Source: an uncultured Draconibacterium sp.
GTDB lineage: Bacteria > Bacteroidota > Bacteroidia > Bacteroidales > Prolixibacteraceae
Reading direction: 5' to 3'
NCBI RefSeq assembly: GCF_963677155.1
Contig: NZ_OY781884.1
Span: forward strand, 4,646,501-4,710,500
DNA: 64,000 bases
Under the pieces are notes generated by a model. It searched no databases and was not told where the DNA came from. It saw only the letters and a list, made by a program, of their open reading frames with translations. The translations under genes and the position numbers were made by a program. Shown in pieces: positions 17,324 to 26,712 of this stretch. Numbering within the stretch: the first letter of the stretch is position 1; every line of letters begins with the position of its first letter.

Positions 17324-20176
17324 TTAAAAATTAAATGTTAGCTCTGTTCCAAAATAGGCAATTTGGTTTAATCTTGTGTAATATCCACTTCGCGAAATTT
17401 TATATAATGGCCGGTGATTAAATACGTTGTGCGCAAAAAACGACAACTTCGCAAATTTTCCAAATTCTTTGGTTAATTTTAAATTCAGTTGCCAGTTCAC
17501 GGGGTACGATTCTTCTTCATAATAATCATTGTCTCGTTTTTCGACCATAGTGGAGAAGGGGGCTTCATCTGAGTAATTGCCCTGCCATTCGTGGTATTGC
17601 ATATCCATATCGTAATAGCCTATAGGATCTATATAAATGATTTCTCCGGCAGGAACCCGGCCGTATAACTTCTCATTATTCTCGCCTCGGGTATAGGCAA
17701 CAGGTGTGCCGGAGTTGTTTTCCCAGAAATTTTTATACTTATTCATCCATATTGTTTGCAGGTTGAGTGAGAAAATCATTTTCAACTCAGGGATATGGGT
17801 AATGGTTCGGAAATTTGAATTTAAACGTTGCGAAATAATACCGGAGTTGCCTGGTAATACCGATAAGTACGGGAAATAATCTCCCTTGTAAGACGACGTT
17901 ATTCTTTGTACAACGGGAACTGCATGCCTGGATCTTTTTATGTGGTAATATGCTCCATCTACCATGAGTTCTGTTTTTACTGGCTTTATACGACCAAAGT
18001 TAACAATATATTCTATTCCTTTCTTGTCGAGACTATAGTTGTTTTTAGGAGACTTGTACCTTTCGAATTCAGTTTCCTGTTCATAGTTTAAGGTCATCAC
18101 TTCTCCATTCTCTTCATATGTAATAGTTCCATTTTCAAAGACCGGCATGAATCCTTTTCCCAATTCATCCCATTTTCTGTAATTCATTGCAAAGTACTGC
18201 TCTTCCCAGCCAAAACCATTTCTTATTTTTTCACGAAATCCCGTTAGAATAAATTTTATGCCATTAATCGAAAAATCAGCTCCCAATTCATATTTGTCGT
18301 TTGTCATTGGTTTTAAATCAGGGTTGGCGGTGTTTTCAATAATTTTGGTTGTTGCAACAATCAGTCCCTGCGATTCGGGGGGATTATAATTGAAGCTTAT
18401 TTTATCAATGTAAGCGGCATCAGGATACATGTGCAACATGGTAGGGGGTTTTGATGTTTTTCCCAAGCCACCTCTGAATGTGAGATTACGAGTTATTTGG
18501 TAAGCAAAATTTATTCTAGGTTCAAATGAAGTAAAACCATCGGAAGAGAAGATTCCTTTTGGGAGGAAATTGTTATAACGTATACCTATTTGTGTTTCCA
18601 GAGAGTTATTGCCAATTGGGAAACTTATTCTGTCTTCAGCGAAAAGTGCCAGCTTTTTACTTGCCGGAATATCATTAAATGCCCGGGGGCGGGTTTTAAT
18701 TGCATCTCTTGGTGCCCGGTTTAAATCATATTGTCTGCCTTTTCCATTGTTGCCGGATTTCCGCCAGTCGAAACCATACATAATAGAGTTACTCATATCT
18801 CCAAGTTTAAATCTTGAATCGAGTTTTATTGCTGCAAAATAATTGTAAGGTTTTCCATCAATAGTAAGTTCTGAATAATACTCCGGAGGTAAAATATCGA
18901 TTGTATATTCGCCCGAAAAATATGTTGTTGGTAGAGGAGTTGCTGGCGCAGTATTTAAAGCATAGCCATAAAAGTTTTGCTGTTTAAGGCTTGCCGAAAA
19001 GTTATAAGTAATATTGCCAATCCACCATTTCTGAAGCGACCACTTTCCGTAAAGCTTCATATCAATACCTGATTCTTTTTCCTGCGTACGTTCCAGCCGA
19101 GTTTGATCGGGGTCTTTTTTCTCATCATCGATGGTATGAAAATAATTTCCCTTAAAATTTATACTCAGAGGATTGTGTTTCTTAAACAAGGTGTTGGAAT
19201 AGCCAAACTGCCCGTTCAGTCTATTGTAACTTCTTGCTGGTTCCCGTAAATCGTCGTATGAATGAGTAAAATCGAGTTCTATATTTACCGCTCCTTTATT
19301 TTCTCCATTTAGCAAAAATCCTTTTGAAATTGCTGCCTGTTTAATTTTAGGATCTGCTTTTACTTTGCCTTTGAAAGGCGTCTTTCCTGATTTTGTTTTT
19401 ATCAGTACAGCACCGCTTGTTAAATCTCCATATTGCACCGATGGAATTCCTCGAATAACTTCAACCGATTCGATATAATCTGTTGATATTTGACGAACAT
19501 CGACACCACCTCCTGCTGTTGAATATTCATCCGATTGGCCGAGAGTGATTGTATTGAGGGACTGCATATTGGCATCATTGTCCATTGGTGTTCCATCAAT
19601 AATGATTGCGGTTCCTAATGCATCGTTGGGATTCGCTTGTCTGATTCTATCTTCGCTTGAGTAGGTGTTTATATCCCTTATTGTTATTTGGTTGGCTTCT
19701 GATAAATCGGGACTTAACGAAATCTGTCCCGGCACGAATTGCATAACATCGGTAAGGCTTGTAGGTTGCGAATATTCGATTGCGGCATTTTCAATGGTTG
19801 AAGAAGAACTTAATGAGGTGTTCTCGCGCGCAACAACGGTAATTTCATCCAACCCCAGAGAACTTACCCGCATCGATAAGTTGTAATTTTCCAGATTTCC
19901 GGTAACTTCAATATTGCCTTTAAATTTTTCGAAGCCTAAGTACGAAGCCTGTAGCGTATATTTTCCCTTAGGAATATTATCAAAATTAAATTCTCCGTTT
20001 AAATCAGATGTTGTCCACCGGTTGAGCTCGGTTAATTGGATGGTAACCATGCCTAAATGATCTTTGGTTTCAAAGTTTGTGACAACGCCGGAAAAATTAT
20101 AGGTAGTTTGGGCAAGCAGATATAAAGGTAGCATCGTTATTATGAGGGAAATTATATGCTTTGAAATTTGGTTCAT
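17324..20176 (-). CDS. TonB-dependent receptor of the six-gene operon
   Basis: 950 aa. Signal peptide 'ISLIITMLPLYLLAQTT', then a carboxypeptidase-like beta-sandwich (about 27-105: 'FSGVVTNFETKDHLGMVTIQ', 'TSDLNGEFNFDNIPKGKYTL'). The TonB box/plug follows ('LDEITVVARENTSL', 'VMQFVPGQISLSPDL', 'YIESVEVIRGIPSVQYGDLT' and 'SGAVLIKTKSG'). The 22-strand barrel ends '...YFGTELTFNF'. It has no SusD partner, which separates it from glycan systems. As first gene of the operon it would import the substrate across the outer membrane. The plug region has a long insertion (about residues 165-230) with 'IIIDGTPMDNDANMQSLNTI', where ligand-contact loops often lie. The ligand is unknown. Confidence 0.92.
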   Translation of the reverse strand: MNQISKHIISLIITMLPLYLLAQTTYNFSGVVTNFETKDHLGMVTIQLTELNRWTTSDLNGEFNFDNIPKGKYTLQASYLGFEKFKGNIEVTGNLENYNLSMRVSSLGLDEITVVARENTSLSSSSTIENAAIEYSQPTSLTDVMQFVPGQISLSPDLSEANQITIRDINTYSSEDRIRQANPNDALGTAIIIDGTPMDNDANMQSLNTITLGQSDEYSTAGGGVDVRQISTDYIESVEVIRGIPSVQYGDLTSGAVLIKTKSGKTPFKGKVKADPKIKQAAISKGFLLNGENKGAVNIELDFTHSYDDLREPARSYNRLNGQFGYSNTLFKKHNPLSINFKGNYFHTIDDEKKDPDQTRLERTQEKESGIDMKLYGKWSLQKWWIGNITYNFSASLKQQNFYGYALNTAPATPLPTTYFSGEYTIDILPPEYYSELTIDGKPYNYFAAIKLDSRFKLGDMSNSIMYGFDWRKSGNNGKGRQYDLNRAPRDAIKTRPRAFNDIPASKKLALFAEDRISFPIGNNSLETQIGIRYNNFLPKGIFSSDGFTSFEPRINFAYQITRNLTFRGGLGKTSKPPTMLHMYPDAAYIDKISFNYNPPESQGLIVATTKIIENTANPDLKPMTNDKYELGADFSINGIKFILTGFREKIRNGFGWEEQYFAMNYRKWDELGKGFMPVFENGTITYEENGEVMTLNYEQETEFERYKSPKNNYSLDKKGIEYIVNFGRIKPVKTELMVDGAYYHIKRSRHAVPVVQRITSSYKGDYFPYLSVLPGNSGIISQRLNSNFRTITHIPELKMIFSLNLQTIWMNKYKNFWENNSGTPVAYTRGENNEKLYGRVPAGEIIYIDPIGYYDMDMQYHEWQGNYSDEAPFSTMVEKRDNDYYEEESYPVNWQLNLKLTKEFGKFAKLSFFAHNVFNHRPLYKISRSGYYTRLNQIAYFGTELTFNF

Positions 20177-20178
20177 AG

Positions 20179-20283
20179 TTGTTATTCGATAACGACCTTT
20201 TATACTCTACTCTTAATCTTTTCTGGTTATCATATTATTTGTCGAATGTACAGTTTTTATATTCATTTCAATAACGATTATCG
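20179..20283 (-). promoter_or_regulatory. Two ATAACGA palindromes upstream of the receptor operon
   Basis: GTTGTTAT-TCG-ATAACGAC (20179-20197, one mismatch) lies directly before the receptor ATG, and CGAT-T-ATCG within ATAACGATTATCG lies at 20271-20283. Both carry ATAACGA. They may be operator sites for the operon regulator. No TAnnTTTG box was found here. Confidence 0.25.
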
Positions 20284-20454
20284 CTTTCCGCCATAAAAAT
20301 TTTAAATATAATCAATATTCCGTGTCTCGATTTCTATTTATACGGTTAAAGAATTAAGGAGAGCAGAGTGTTAGTTATGTGTTTGTAAATGAATATGTTT
20401 GCGAATGATTGTAGATGGGGTTTCTGTAGTAGTAGCGAATTAGATAAGCTTTAT

Positions 20455-20886
20455 TTACTCAGGGTTATAAATTCCCATGTTTTCAAGCATCTCAACTGCT
20501 TCATCTGATGTTAGAAAAAGGTCGCCTTCTTTTTCTTCCCAAACCTGACCTTTATTTATTCCCTTTAGGTTACGATCTGTTCCTTCGAACAGAATTACCG
20601 TTTCAAGGGCTTTCATTTTTACTGAATTTTCATCGATCTGAACCACCTTGGCTTTTACCGGTTTTCCTGATACCGGTTTGTTTTCTTTTGTTACTTGAAC
20701 TAAAAGGCCATAGCAGATTTTCCCTTCTTCCACCCAAGCCGGAATTTTTACCAGAAGGGCATCGCTCATTGCTATTTCTTTTTCCTGATAGGTGTATGAG
20801 GCTATTTCTTCCGAATTTTTAGACGAATTACAACTGATAATGCATAATGAGGTGCCCAAAATGACTAATAATACCAGTTTTCTCAT
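20455..20886 (-). CDS. Small hypothetical lipoprotein
   Basis: 143 aa. Signal 'MRKLVLLVILGTSLCIISCN' with lipobox IISC (Cys19). The mature chain of about 124 residues is predicted mixed beta ('DALLVKIPAWVEEGKICYGL', 'PVSGKPVKAKVVQIDENSVK', 'VETVILFEGTDRN'-like) and ends with an acidic helix 'LTSDEAVEMLENMGIYNPE'. The middle reads like a single Ig-type or OB-like beta domain. I do not recognise a family. It is on the same strand as the receptor operon but 278 bases away, and tpiA lies upstream behind a hairpin, so it is probably transcribed alone. Confidence 0.75.
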   Translation of the reverse strand: MRKLVLLVILGTSLCIISCNSSKNSEEIASYTYQEKEIAMSDALLVKIPAWVEEGKICYGLLVQVTKENKPVSGKPVKAKVVQIDENSVKMKALETVILFEGTDRNLKGINKGQVWEEKEGDLFLTSDEAVEMLENMGIYNPE

Positions 20887-21021
20887 GCAATAAAAAGTTA
20901 GACTAAACGAATTGTGCTATTTGTGCTAACAACCCGACTCTCGCAGATGTTTCAAAAAATAACGGGGATAAATGTAGTAAATATCGATTAAAAATGGCTA
21001 GTTAAGGCTTGTTGTTGTAGA

Positions 21022-21055
21022 AAAGCCATTTCCTGACGAAACAGGAAATGGCTTT
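21022..21055 (-). terminator. 14-bp stem hairpin after tpiA
   Basis: AAAGCCATTTCCTG and CAGGAAATGGCTTT form a perfect 14-bp stem with a 6-base loop, 26 bases downstream of the tpiA stop. Only a short T-run follows on the minus strand, so efficiency is uncertain, but the position fits a tpiA terminator. Confidence 0.65.
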
Positions 21056-21081
21056 AAAATATTTTGTAATCTGATTGTTTC

Positions 21082-21840
21082 CTAGAAACCGTTGATGATT
21101 CCGATGAAGTCTTCAGCTTTTAATGCAGCACCACCAATCAAACCACCGTCAACGTCTTTGTTGGCGAACAGTTCTTTTGCGTTACTTGGTTTACAGCTAC
21201 CACCGTAAAGAATTGAAGTTCCTTCAGCAACTTCTTCACCAAATTTGGCAGTAATTGCAGCGCGAATATTAGCGTGCATATCTTGCGCTTGTTCCGAGCT
21301 GGCAGTTACTCCAGTACCGATTGCCCAGATTGGTTCGTAAGCAATAACGATTTTTTTGAAATCTTCGGCTGACAGTTGGAAAACTGTTTCTTCCAATTGA
21401 TTAACAACATATTCGTTGTGTGTACCGACTTCGCGGATATCTAAAGCTTCACCGCAGCAGTAGATTGGAGTCAATCCGTTTTCTAATGCAAGTGCTACTT
21501 TTTTGTTCAGGATCTCGCTGGTTTCACCGTAGTATTCACGACGCTCAGAGTGGCCTAAAATAACGTACTCAGCACCTGTTGATTTTACCATTTCAGCAGA
21601 AACCTCTCCAGTGAAAGCTCCTTTCGCTTCGGCAGCACAGTTTTGTGCAGCAACACCAATTCTGTCGGTATTTACCGTATCAACTACTTTTGTAATGTGC
21701 GTGAATGGTGCACCCAATACAACAACTACATCGTCAGCACCTTCGCTTGCTACAATCGCGTCAACAGCTTTTGCCAACTCAACACCTTCTTGCAAGTTGG
21801 TGTTACATTTCCAGTTTCCTGCTACTATTTTTTGTCTCAT
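21082..21840 (-). CDS. tpiA: Triose-phosphate isomerase
   Basis: 252 aa glycolytic TIM-barrel enzyme interconverting DHAP and glyceraldehyde-3-phosphate. It starts '[15 protein letters not shown]' (catalytic Asn/Lys), then '[20 protein letters not shown]' (catalytic His), '[16 protein letters not shown]' (catalytic Glu in the YEPxWAIGTG loop 6) and '[11 protein letters not shown]' plus 'GGLIGGAAL' (phosphate-binding loops). All essential residues are present. BT_3928-like and DUF1599 genes upstream on the same strand are a conserved Bacteroidota neighbourhood, although 238 bases separate them here and a -7 box lies in the gap. Confidence 0.98.
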   Translation of the reverse strand: MRQKIVAGNWKCNTNLQEGVELAKAVDAIVASEGADDVVVVLGAPFTHITKVVDTVNTDRIGVAAQNCAAEAKGAFTGEVSAEMVKSTGAEYVILGHSERREYYGETSEILNKKVALALENGLTPIYCCGEALDIREVGTHNEYVVNQLEETVFQLSAEDFKKIVIAYEPIWAIGTGVTASSEQAQDMHANIRAAITAKFGEEVAEGTSILYGGSCKPSNAKELFANKDVDGGLIGGAALKAEDFIGIINGF

Positions 21841-21881
21841 ATTATTGAATTTTAGTTTATTAGATTTTCAAAAATCGATCA

Positions 21882-21889
21882 CAAATTTA
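21882..21889 (-). promoter_or_regulatory. Candidate -7 box for tpiA
   Basis: The minus strand reads TAAATTTG (TAnnTTTG), 41 bases upstream of the tpiA ATG. This suggests tpiA has its own promoter. Confidence 0.4.
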
Positions 21890-22078
21890 ACCGAAATTAT
21901 TGATTCGCGGGGCATTGAATATAATGCTTAAATATTATTAACTATTTGTTTATTTAAAATTGGTATTGGTTACAAGATTGATGAATACAGGCTTTGAGAT
22001 AAAAGGACGTTGTTGAATTGCAAAATTGCAAAACGTTAACCTGCCACTGCAATTTCATAACCTGTATTTCTCCACCAT

Positions 22079-23203
22079 CTACTCAAATTCAGCTGCAATC
22101 TCTTCCGGCGAAGGAATGTCGTTGTAGTGCCATTTATCAAGGATGGTGCCGTCTTTCATCAAGATCAATCCCGGGTTCGAACGAATCATTGTTTTTAAGG
22201 TAATCTCGTCGCAATTAAAGAACTCGTATGGCGCATCGTTTTGCTCAGCAAATTCCCTGGAATCGTCCTGCAGGGTAGAGGTCAGGCAAACAAACGAATA
22301 TCCTTTATCTATAGCCCAATTAGCCAGTGCATTTATTTCTTTCTGCGATTTGGTGCTGGTTTTATGCAGATCGTACGCAACGAGCATAAACACATAATTC
22401 TCATCGTAAATAAAGAAGTCTTTTATGTCATCTCCTTCAGACGATTCAATGGTGAAATCATGAATTGGCGGTTCGTAGCCCTCCTGCACCAGAGTCGATC
22501 TCATGTCGTTATATTCCCAGTTTATGGTGTCTTGCCACGGATAATTTTCTTCCGTGAATTCTTTTACCTCGCCGGTGTTTTTATTCTTGTAATAAAATGT
22601 GTTTTCATAGATTTCCTGTGGCGCATCGTCCGGCATACTCATGGCTTCCGGAATATTGGTTCCTACTTTGTAAGGCCTGAAATCGAAAATAGGTAAATGA
22701 TTATACGAATAGTAAACAATGCCAAAGTACACGATAAAAACACCGATACTTAGTATTCCCGGAACTATACTTTTTACCTTTTCTGCAAACCAATTTCGGT
22801 TGGCTACAACAATAATTGCCAGTGTAATAAATAGCAGGTTCTTATAAAATGTTTCCCAGTTTGAAATTACCAATGCGTCGCCAAAGCAACCGCAATCGGT
22901 AACAGGATTTTTTAGAGCAATCCAAAGTGTTAATGGTGTAAAAAAGGCCATGAACAACAAGCCCAGCCACGAAAACAAACGCATTCGCCAGTTAAAGAAA
23001 AAGGCCACACCAATGGCAAACTCGGCAAAAGCCAGCAAAACTCCCAGCGGAAAGGCAGCCCAAAGCATCCAGTCGAGGCCCATGGCATTAAAATAGTCGG
23101 TAAATTTGTAAGCCGATCCCCACGGATCGATTCCTTTTACAAATCCGGAAAAAATAAAAACAATGCCAAAAAGAATTCGTGCGAGTTGCTTAACAATATT
23201 CAT
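22079..23203 (-). CDS. BT_3928-like DoxX/MauE membrane protein with C-terminal thioredoxin-like domain
   Basis: 374 aa. Four to five membrane helices at the N-terminus carry the DoxX/MauE pattern 'ARILFGIVFIFSGFVKGIDP', 'EFAIGVAFFFNWRMRLFSWL' and 'NPVTDCGCFGDALVISNWET', in which the CGCFGD cysteines are the conserved redox pair. After a periplasmic stretch, the C-terminal part (about 245-374) reads as a thioredoxin-like fold ('ANWAIDKGYSFVCLTSTLQD', 'SNPGLILMKDGTILDKWHYN') that lacks a CxxC. This is the architecture of the family named after BT_3928. It follows the DUF1599 gene by 9 bases. A role in envelope redox or lipoprotein maturation is an inference. Confidence 0.85.
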   Translation of the reverse strand: MNIVKQLARILFGIVFIFSGFVKGIDPWGSAYKFTDYFNAMGLDWMLWAAFPLGVLLAFAEFAIGVAFFFNWRMRLFSWLGLLFMAFFTPLTLWIALKNPVTDCGCFGDALVISNWETFYKNLLFITLAIIVVANRNWFAEKVKSIVPGILSIGVFIVYFGIVYYSYNHLPIFDFRPYKVGTNIPEAMSMPDDAPQEIYENTFYYKNKNTGEVKEFTEENYPWQDTINWEYNDMRSTLVQEGYEPPIHDFTIESSEGDDIKDFFIYDENYVFMLVAYDLHKTSTKSQKEINALANWAIDKGYSFVCLTSTLQDDSREFAEQNDAPYEFFNCDEITLKTMIRSNPGLILMKDGTILDKWHYNDIPSPEEIAAEFE

Positions 23204-23212
23204 ACAGTGAGT

Positions 23213-23758
23213 TTATTCTTTGTTTTCAAATTCAATTTTAATCATGGCAAAAACTGAATAATTAATCATGTCCATATAGTTGGCATCAATTCCTTCAGAA
23301 ATAAGCGTTTTTCCTTGATTATCTTCAATTTGTTTTGTGCGTTGTATTTTCATCAAAATCAGATCGGTGTACGAACTGATGCGCATATTTCGCCAGGCCT
23401 CGCCGTAATCGTGGTTTTTATCCATCATCAGCGTTTTGGCCTCGTTAAAATACGTGTCGTAAAGTTCCTGAATGGTTTCGTTTGGTATCTCCTGATCTGA
23501 AGTCCCTAATTCCAGTTGAATCAGGCCCATAATACAGTAATTAATAATACCAATAAATTCGGGTTTTACACCTTCGCCAACTTTTGTAACACCCTTTTCT
23601 TCAATGCTTCGTATACGCTGGGCTTTAATGTAAATCTGGTCGGTAAGAGAGGTCGGACGCAATATTCGCCATGCTGTGCCATAATCGGTCATTTTCTTCG
23701 AAAATATATTACGGCAAATTGAAATTACCTGGTCGTATTGCTGGTTCGTTCTGTCCAT
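23213..23758 (-). CDS. DUF1599 domain protein
   Basis: 181 aa from the ATG at 23758; the frame extends to 23791 but the added 11 residues are not conserved-looking. The protein is a tandem duplication: 'CRNIFSKKMTDYGTAWRILR' (first copy) and 'AKTLMMDKNHDYGEAWRNMR' (second copy), each followed by 'TDxIxxKxQRxRxIEE'. The paired DYGxAWR motifs are the DUF1599 signature, a family linked to modified-nucleotide metabolism in some phages. Its function in Bacteroidota is undetermined. It overlaps in operon with the BT_3928-like gene. Confidence 0.85.
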   Translation of the reverse strand: MDRTNQQYDQVISICRNIFSKKMTDYGTAWRILRPTSLTDQIYIKAQRIRSIEEKGVTKVGEGVKPEFIGIINYCIMGLIQLELGTSDQEIPNETIQELYDTYFNEAKTLMMDKNHDYGEAWRNMRISSYTDLILMKIQRTKQIEDNQGKTLISEGIDANYMDMINYSVFAMIKIEFENKE

Positions 23759-23949
23759 TATTTTATGTCTTTTTTCTTCTGGTTGAGCCAATTGTGCTCA
23801 ATTCGCTAAGTTCTGTATATTTTTGTATGCTAAAATTGCCCGATAAAAGTATGAAAAAATGGCAAATTTGGCCTGTTTTATTCTACATTTGTACTTAACG
23901 ACAATTAATAGATAGTTAATGATTTGTTAAACATAAAAGCTCAGTTCTT

Positions 23950-24828
23950 ATGTTGATTACGCAGTCTGCGGGTAAATTCCTAAAACGAAACAGTGCATTA
24001 CATCTTGGTGAAAAGGAAGTTGATTTATCCATTCCGGTAGTTGCCGGAATTGTAAATATTACGCCTGATTCGTTTTTTGATGGTGGAAAAATGGAAGACG
24101 AAGCCACCATGTTAAAAGCCGTTGAAAAAATGGTTGCTGAAGGAGCAGGAATTATTGATGTGGGAGCGGTTTCAACACGTCCGGGATCGAAAAATGTCTC
24201 AACAAAAGAAGAACTGGCGCGGCTTTTGCCGGCAGTGCAGGCAATTCATAAAGCTTTCCCTGATATTGCGCTTTCAATTGACACATTTCGCTCGTGGGTG
24301 GCTGTTCGTGTAATCGATGAGGTTGGTCCAATAATCATTAACGATATTTCGGGAGGAACGCTCGATTCAAATATGTTTGAAACCGTTGCTAAATTGCAGG
24401 TGCCATATATTTTGTCGCACATAAAGGGTACGCCGCTTAATATGCAGGAAGAGCCTCAGTACGACGACCTGATTCGGGAAGTAGCACAGTATTTTGCCGA
24501 GCGCGTAAAAAAGCTGAACAAACTGGGCGTAAAAGAAGTAATTCTTGATCCCGGTTTTGGTTTTGGAAAAACACTCGACCACAACTACGAGTTATTAAAT
24601 AAACTTGACGCTTTTAAAGTGTATCAGCTTCCGGTAATGGTGGGATTAAGCCGTAAATCGATGATTTGGAAGGCACTTGATGCAACACCCGAAACAGCAC
24701 TAAACGGTACTTCGGTGGCCAACACCCTAGCGTTAATGGGGGGAGCCGATATTTTACGTGTACATGATGTAAAAGAAGCGGTTGAAGCTGTAAAAATATT
24801 TTGTGAAATTAAAGCAACAATCATTTGA
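23950..24828 (+). CDS. folP: Dihydropteroate synthase
   Basis: 292 aa cytoplasmic TIM barrel that joins p-aminobenzoate to 6-hydroxymethyl-dihydropterin diphosphate in folate synthesis. Signature 1 is 'VVAGIVNITPDSFFDGGK'; signature 2 is 'GAGIIDVGAVSTRPGS', with 'LSIDTFRSWVAVR', 'IINDISGG', 'VILDPGFGFGK', 'PVMVGLSRKSMI' and 'LRVHDVKEAVEA' completing the family set. The start at 23950 leaves a roughly 28-residue N-terminal lead before the barrel. The stop TGA overlaps the ATG of cdaA (TGATG), a conserved folP-cdaA pairing. Confidence 0.97.
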   Translation: MLITQSAGKFLKRNSALHLGEKEVDLSIPVVAGIVNITPDSFFDGGKMEDEATMLKAVEKMVAEGAGIIDVGAVSTRPGSKNVSTKEELARLLPAVQAIHKAFPDIALSIDTFRSWVAVRVIDEVGPIIINDISGGTLDSNMFETVAKLQVPYILSHIKGTPLNMQEEPQYDDLIREVAQYFAERVKKLNKLGVKEVILDPGFGFGKTLDHNYELLNKLDAFKVYQLPVMVGLSRKSMIWKALDATPETALNGTSVANTLALMGGADILRVHDVKEAVEAVKIFCEIKATII

Positions 24829-25634
24829 TGCTGGCATTTATAACTATACGATTTCTTGATATCCTCGATATTCTGTTGGTGGCATTTTTGCTTTACCAGC
24901 TTTACCGCCTGATAAAAGGAACGGTAGCTTTTAATATTGTTATCGGGCTTTTTTCGCTGTATTTGGTTTGGTTAACGGTGAAAGCCCTTAACATGGAGTT
25001 ACTGGGATCGATAATGGGGTATTTTATTGGAGTGGGGGCCATCGCTCTCATAATTGTTTTCCACCCCGAAATACGAAAATTCCTGCTGTTTATCGGTACC
25101 AATTATAATGTGAATAAACTTTTAATGCTTGATAAGTTGTTCTCTCAGGGGAAACCCAAGAGCATTAACCAGCAACAGATTGATAACATTGTTGATGCCT
25201 GCCAGTCGATGGGAAAAACAAAAACCGGAGCACTGATTGTTATTGCGGGTGAAAACGAATTAAACGAACAGATTAATACCGGTGAAAAAATCAATGCAAA
25301 AATATCATCGGCGCTTATTCGCACTATATTTTTCAAAAACTCGCCACTACATGATGGTGCCATAATTATTAAAGGAAACCGCATTGTAGCTGCGGGGTGT
25401 ATTCTCCCGTTAACACAAAAGGAACTGGACAAAGCTTTGGGACTCCGCCACCGTGCTGCCGTTGGGATGACTGAAAGTACCGATGCTCTGTGTATTGTCG
25501 TTTCGGAAGAACGAGGATCGGTTTCGTTGGCACAAAAGGGGGAGATTAAACGACGTTTATCAAAAGATACGCTCGTGCAAATTCTTGAAGAAAATATCAT
25601 TGAAGACGACGAAACTGCCAGTCATAAAAAGTAG
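24828..25634 (+). CDS. cdaA: Diadenylate cyclase CdaA
   Basis: 268 aa. Three N-terminal membrane helices ('FLDILDILLVAFLLYQLYRL', 'VIGLFSLYLVWLTVKAL', 'LGSIMGYFIGVGAIALIIVF') precede a DAC domain with the catalytic 'NSPLHDGAIIIKGNRI' (DGA) and 'KALGLRHRAAVGMTE' (RHR) motifs. It makes cyclic di-AMP from two ATP. I choose the ATG at 24828, which overlaps the folP stop by one base, rather than the TTG at 24825. No CdaR-like partner gene was seen downstream, which is usual in Bacteroidota. Confidence 0.95.
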   Translation: MLAFITIRFLDILDILLVAFLLYQLYRLIKGTVAFNIVIGLFSLYLVWLTVKALNMELLGSIMGYFIGVGAIALIIVFHPEIRKFLLFIGTNYNVNKLLMLDKLFSQGKPKSINQQQIDNIVDACQSMGKTKTGALIVIAGENELNEQINTGEKINAKISSALIRTIFFKNSPLHDGAIIIKGNRIVAAGCILPLTQKELDKALGLRHRAAVGMTESTDALCIVVSEERGSVSLAQKGEIKRRLSKDTLVQILEENIIEDDETASHKK

Positions 25635-25761
25635 TTTCATGAATTGGCAATTCATTTCATAAATAGTTAAGCATTATTTTTTTGAACCTGTGCGACCGTA
25701 AAATCGTTCAGTTTTCTGTTATTTCATAATTTTGATAGTTAATTTGATTGAAAAGAAAAGT

Positions 25762-26712
25762 ATGAATCGAATTTGTAATTTATTTAATATAAAATACCCC
25801 GTTATACAAGGGGGAATGGTTTGGTGTTCGGGATGGAAGTTGGCTTCGGCAGTGAGTAACAGCGGTGGACTTGGATTGATTGGCGCCGGGTCGATGCATC
25901 CCGAAACGCTGGAGGAGCATATCGTAAAAACGAAGGCTGCAACCGATAAACCTTTTGGAGTGAACGTGCCTTTGATGTACCCCGAAACCGAACGGGTAAT
26001 GGATATTATTGTCGCACACGAAGTGCCAGTGGTTTTTACATCGGCCGGAAGTCCTAAAAAGTGGACAGGCTGGTTAAAAGACAAAGGCATTACAGTGACG
26101 CATGTGGTTTCGAGCTCGTTTTTTGCCGGTAAATGCGAAGCGGCTGGTGTTGATGCCATTGTTGCCGAAGGTTTCGAAGCCGGTGGACATAACGGACGTG
26201 AAGAAACCACTACGATGACACTGATTCCATCGGTGCGAAAAGCTACCAATTTGCCGTTGCTCGCAGCCGGAGGAATAGGATCGGGAGAAGCGATGTTAGC
26301 CGCAATGGTTTTAGGTGCTGATGGGGTACAGATAGGATCAGCATTTGCAGTGTCGGAAGAATCGTCGGCACATCCTGATTTTAAACGATTGGTAACCGAA
26401 CTCGGCGAAGGCGGAACAAAACTGGCATTAAAAAAACTGGCACCAACACGTTTGGTGAAAAACAGCTTTTTTAATCAGGTTGATGAAGCTGAAAAAGCCG
26501 GACAATCACCCGAGGCGATGAGCGAACTGCTGGGGCGTGGTCGGGCAAAAAAGGGAATGTTCGAAGGGCAACTTGATGAAGGTGAACTTGAGATTGGACA
26601 GGTATCGGCGCAGCTAAATCAGATCAGACCGGTTGCGGAAATTATGAAGGATATTATTGCTGCATACGAAGTTGCACAAAAAGCTGCGGGGCAGGGACGG
26701 TTTGTGTTTTAG
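25762..26712 (+). CDS. Nitronate monooxygenase / FabK-like flavin oxidoreductase
   Basis: 316 aa from the ATG at 25762; the TTG at 25732 would add an unsupported leader. FMN-binding TIM barrel: 'FNIKYPVIQGGMVWCSGWKL', 'SGGLGLIGAGSMHPETLEEH', 'PFGVNVPLMYP', 'VVFTSAGSPKKWT', the family motif 'AEGFEAGGHNGREETTTM' and phosphate-binding 'AAGGIGSGEAMLAAMVLGAD', 'GVQIGSAF'. Such proteins are either nitronate monooxygenases, which detoxify propionate-3-nitronate, or FabK-type enoyl-ACP reductases; the sequence alone does not decide. It is monocistronic. Confidence 0.9.
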   Translation: MNRICNLFNIKYPVIQGGMVWCSGWKLASAVSNSGGLGLIGAGSMHPETLEEHIVKTKAATDKPFGVNVPLMYPETERVMDIIVAHEVPVVFTSAGSPKKWTGWLKDKGITVTHVVSSSFFAGKCEAAGVDAIVAEGFEAGGHNGREETTTMTLIPSVRKATNLPLLAAGGIGSGEAMLAAMVLGADGVQIGSAFAVSEESSAHPDFKRLVTELGEGGTKLALKKLAPTRLVKNSFFNQVDEAEKAGQSPEAMSELLGRGRAKKGMFEGQLDEGELEIGQVSAQLNQIRPVAEIMKDIIAAYEVAQKAAGQGRFVF

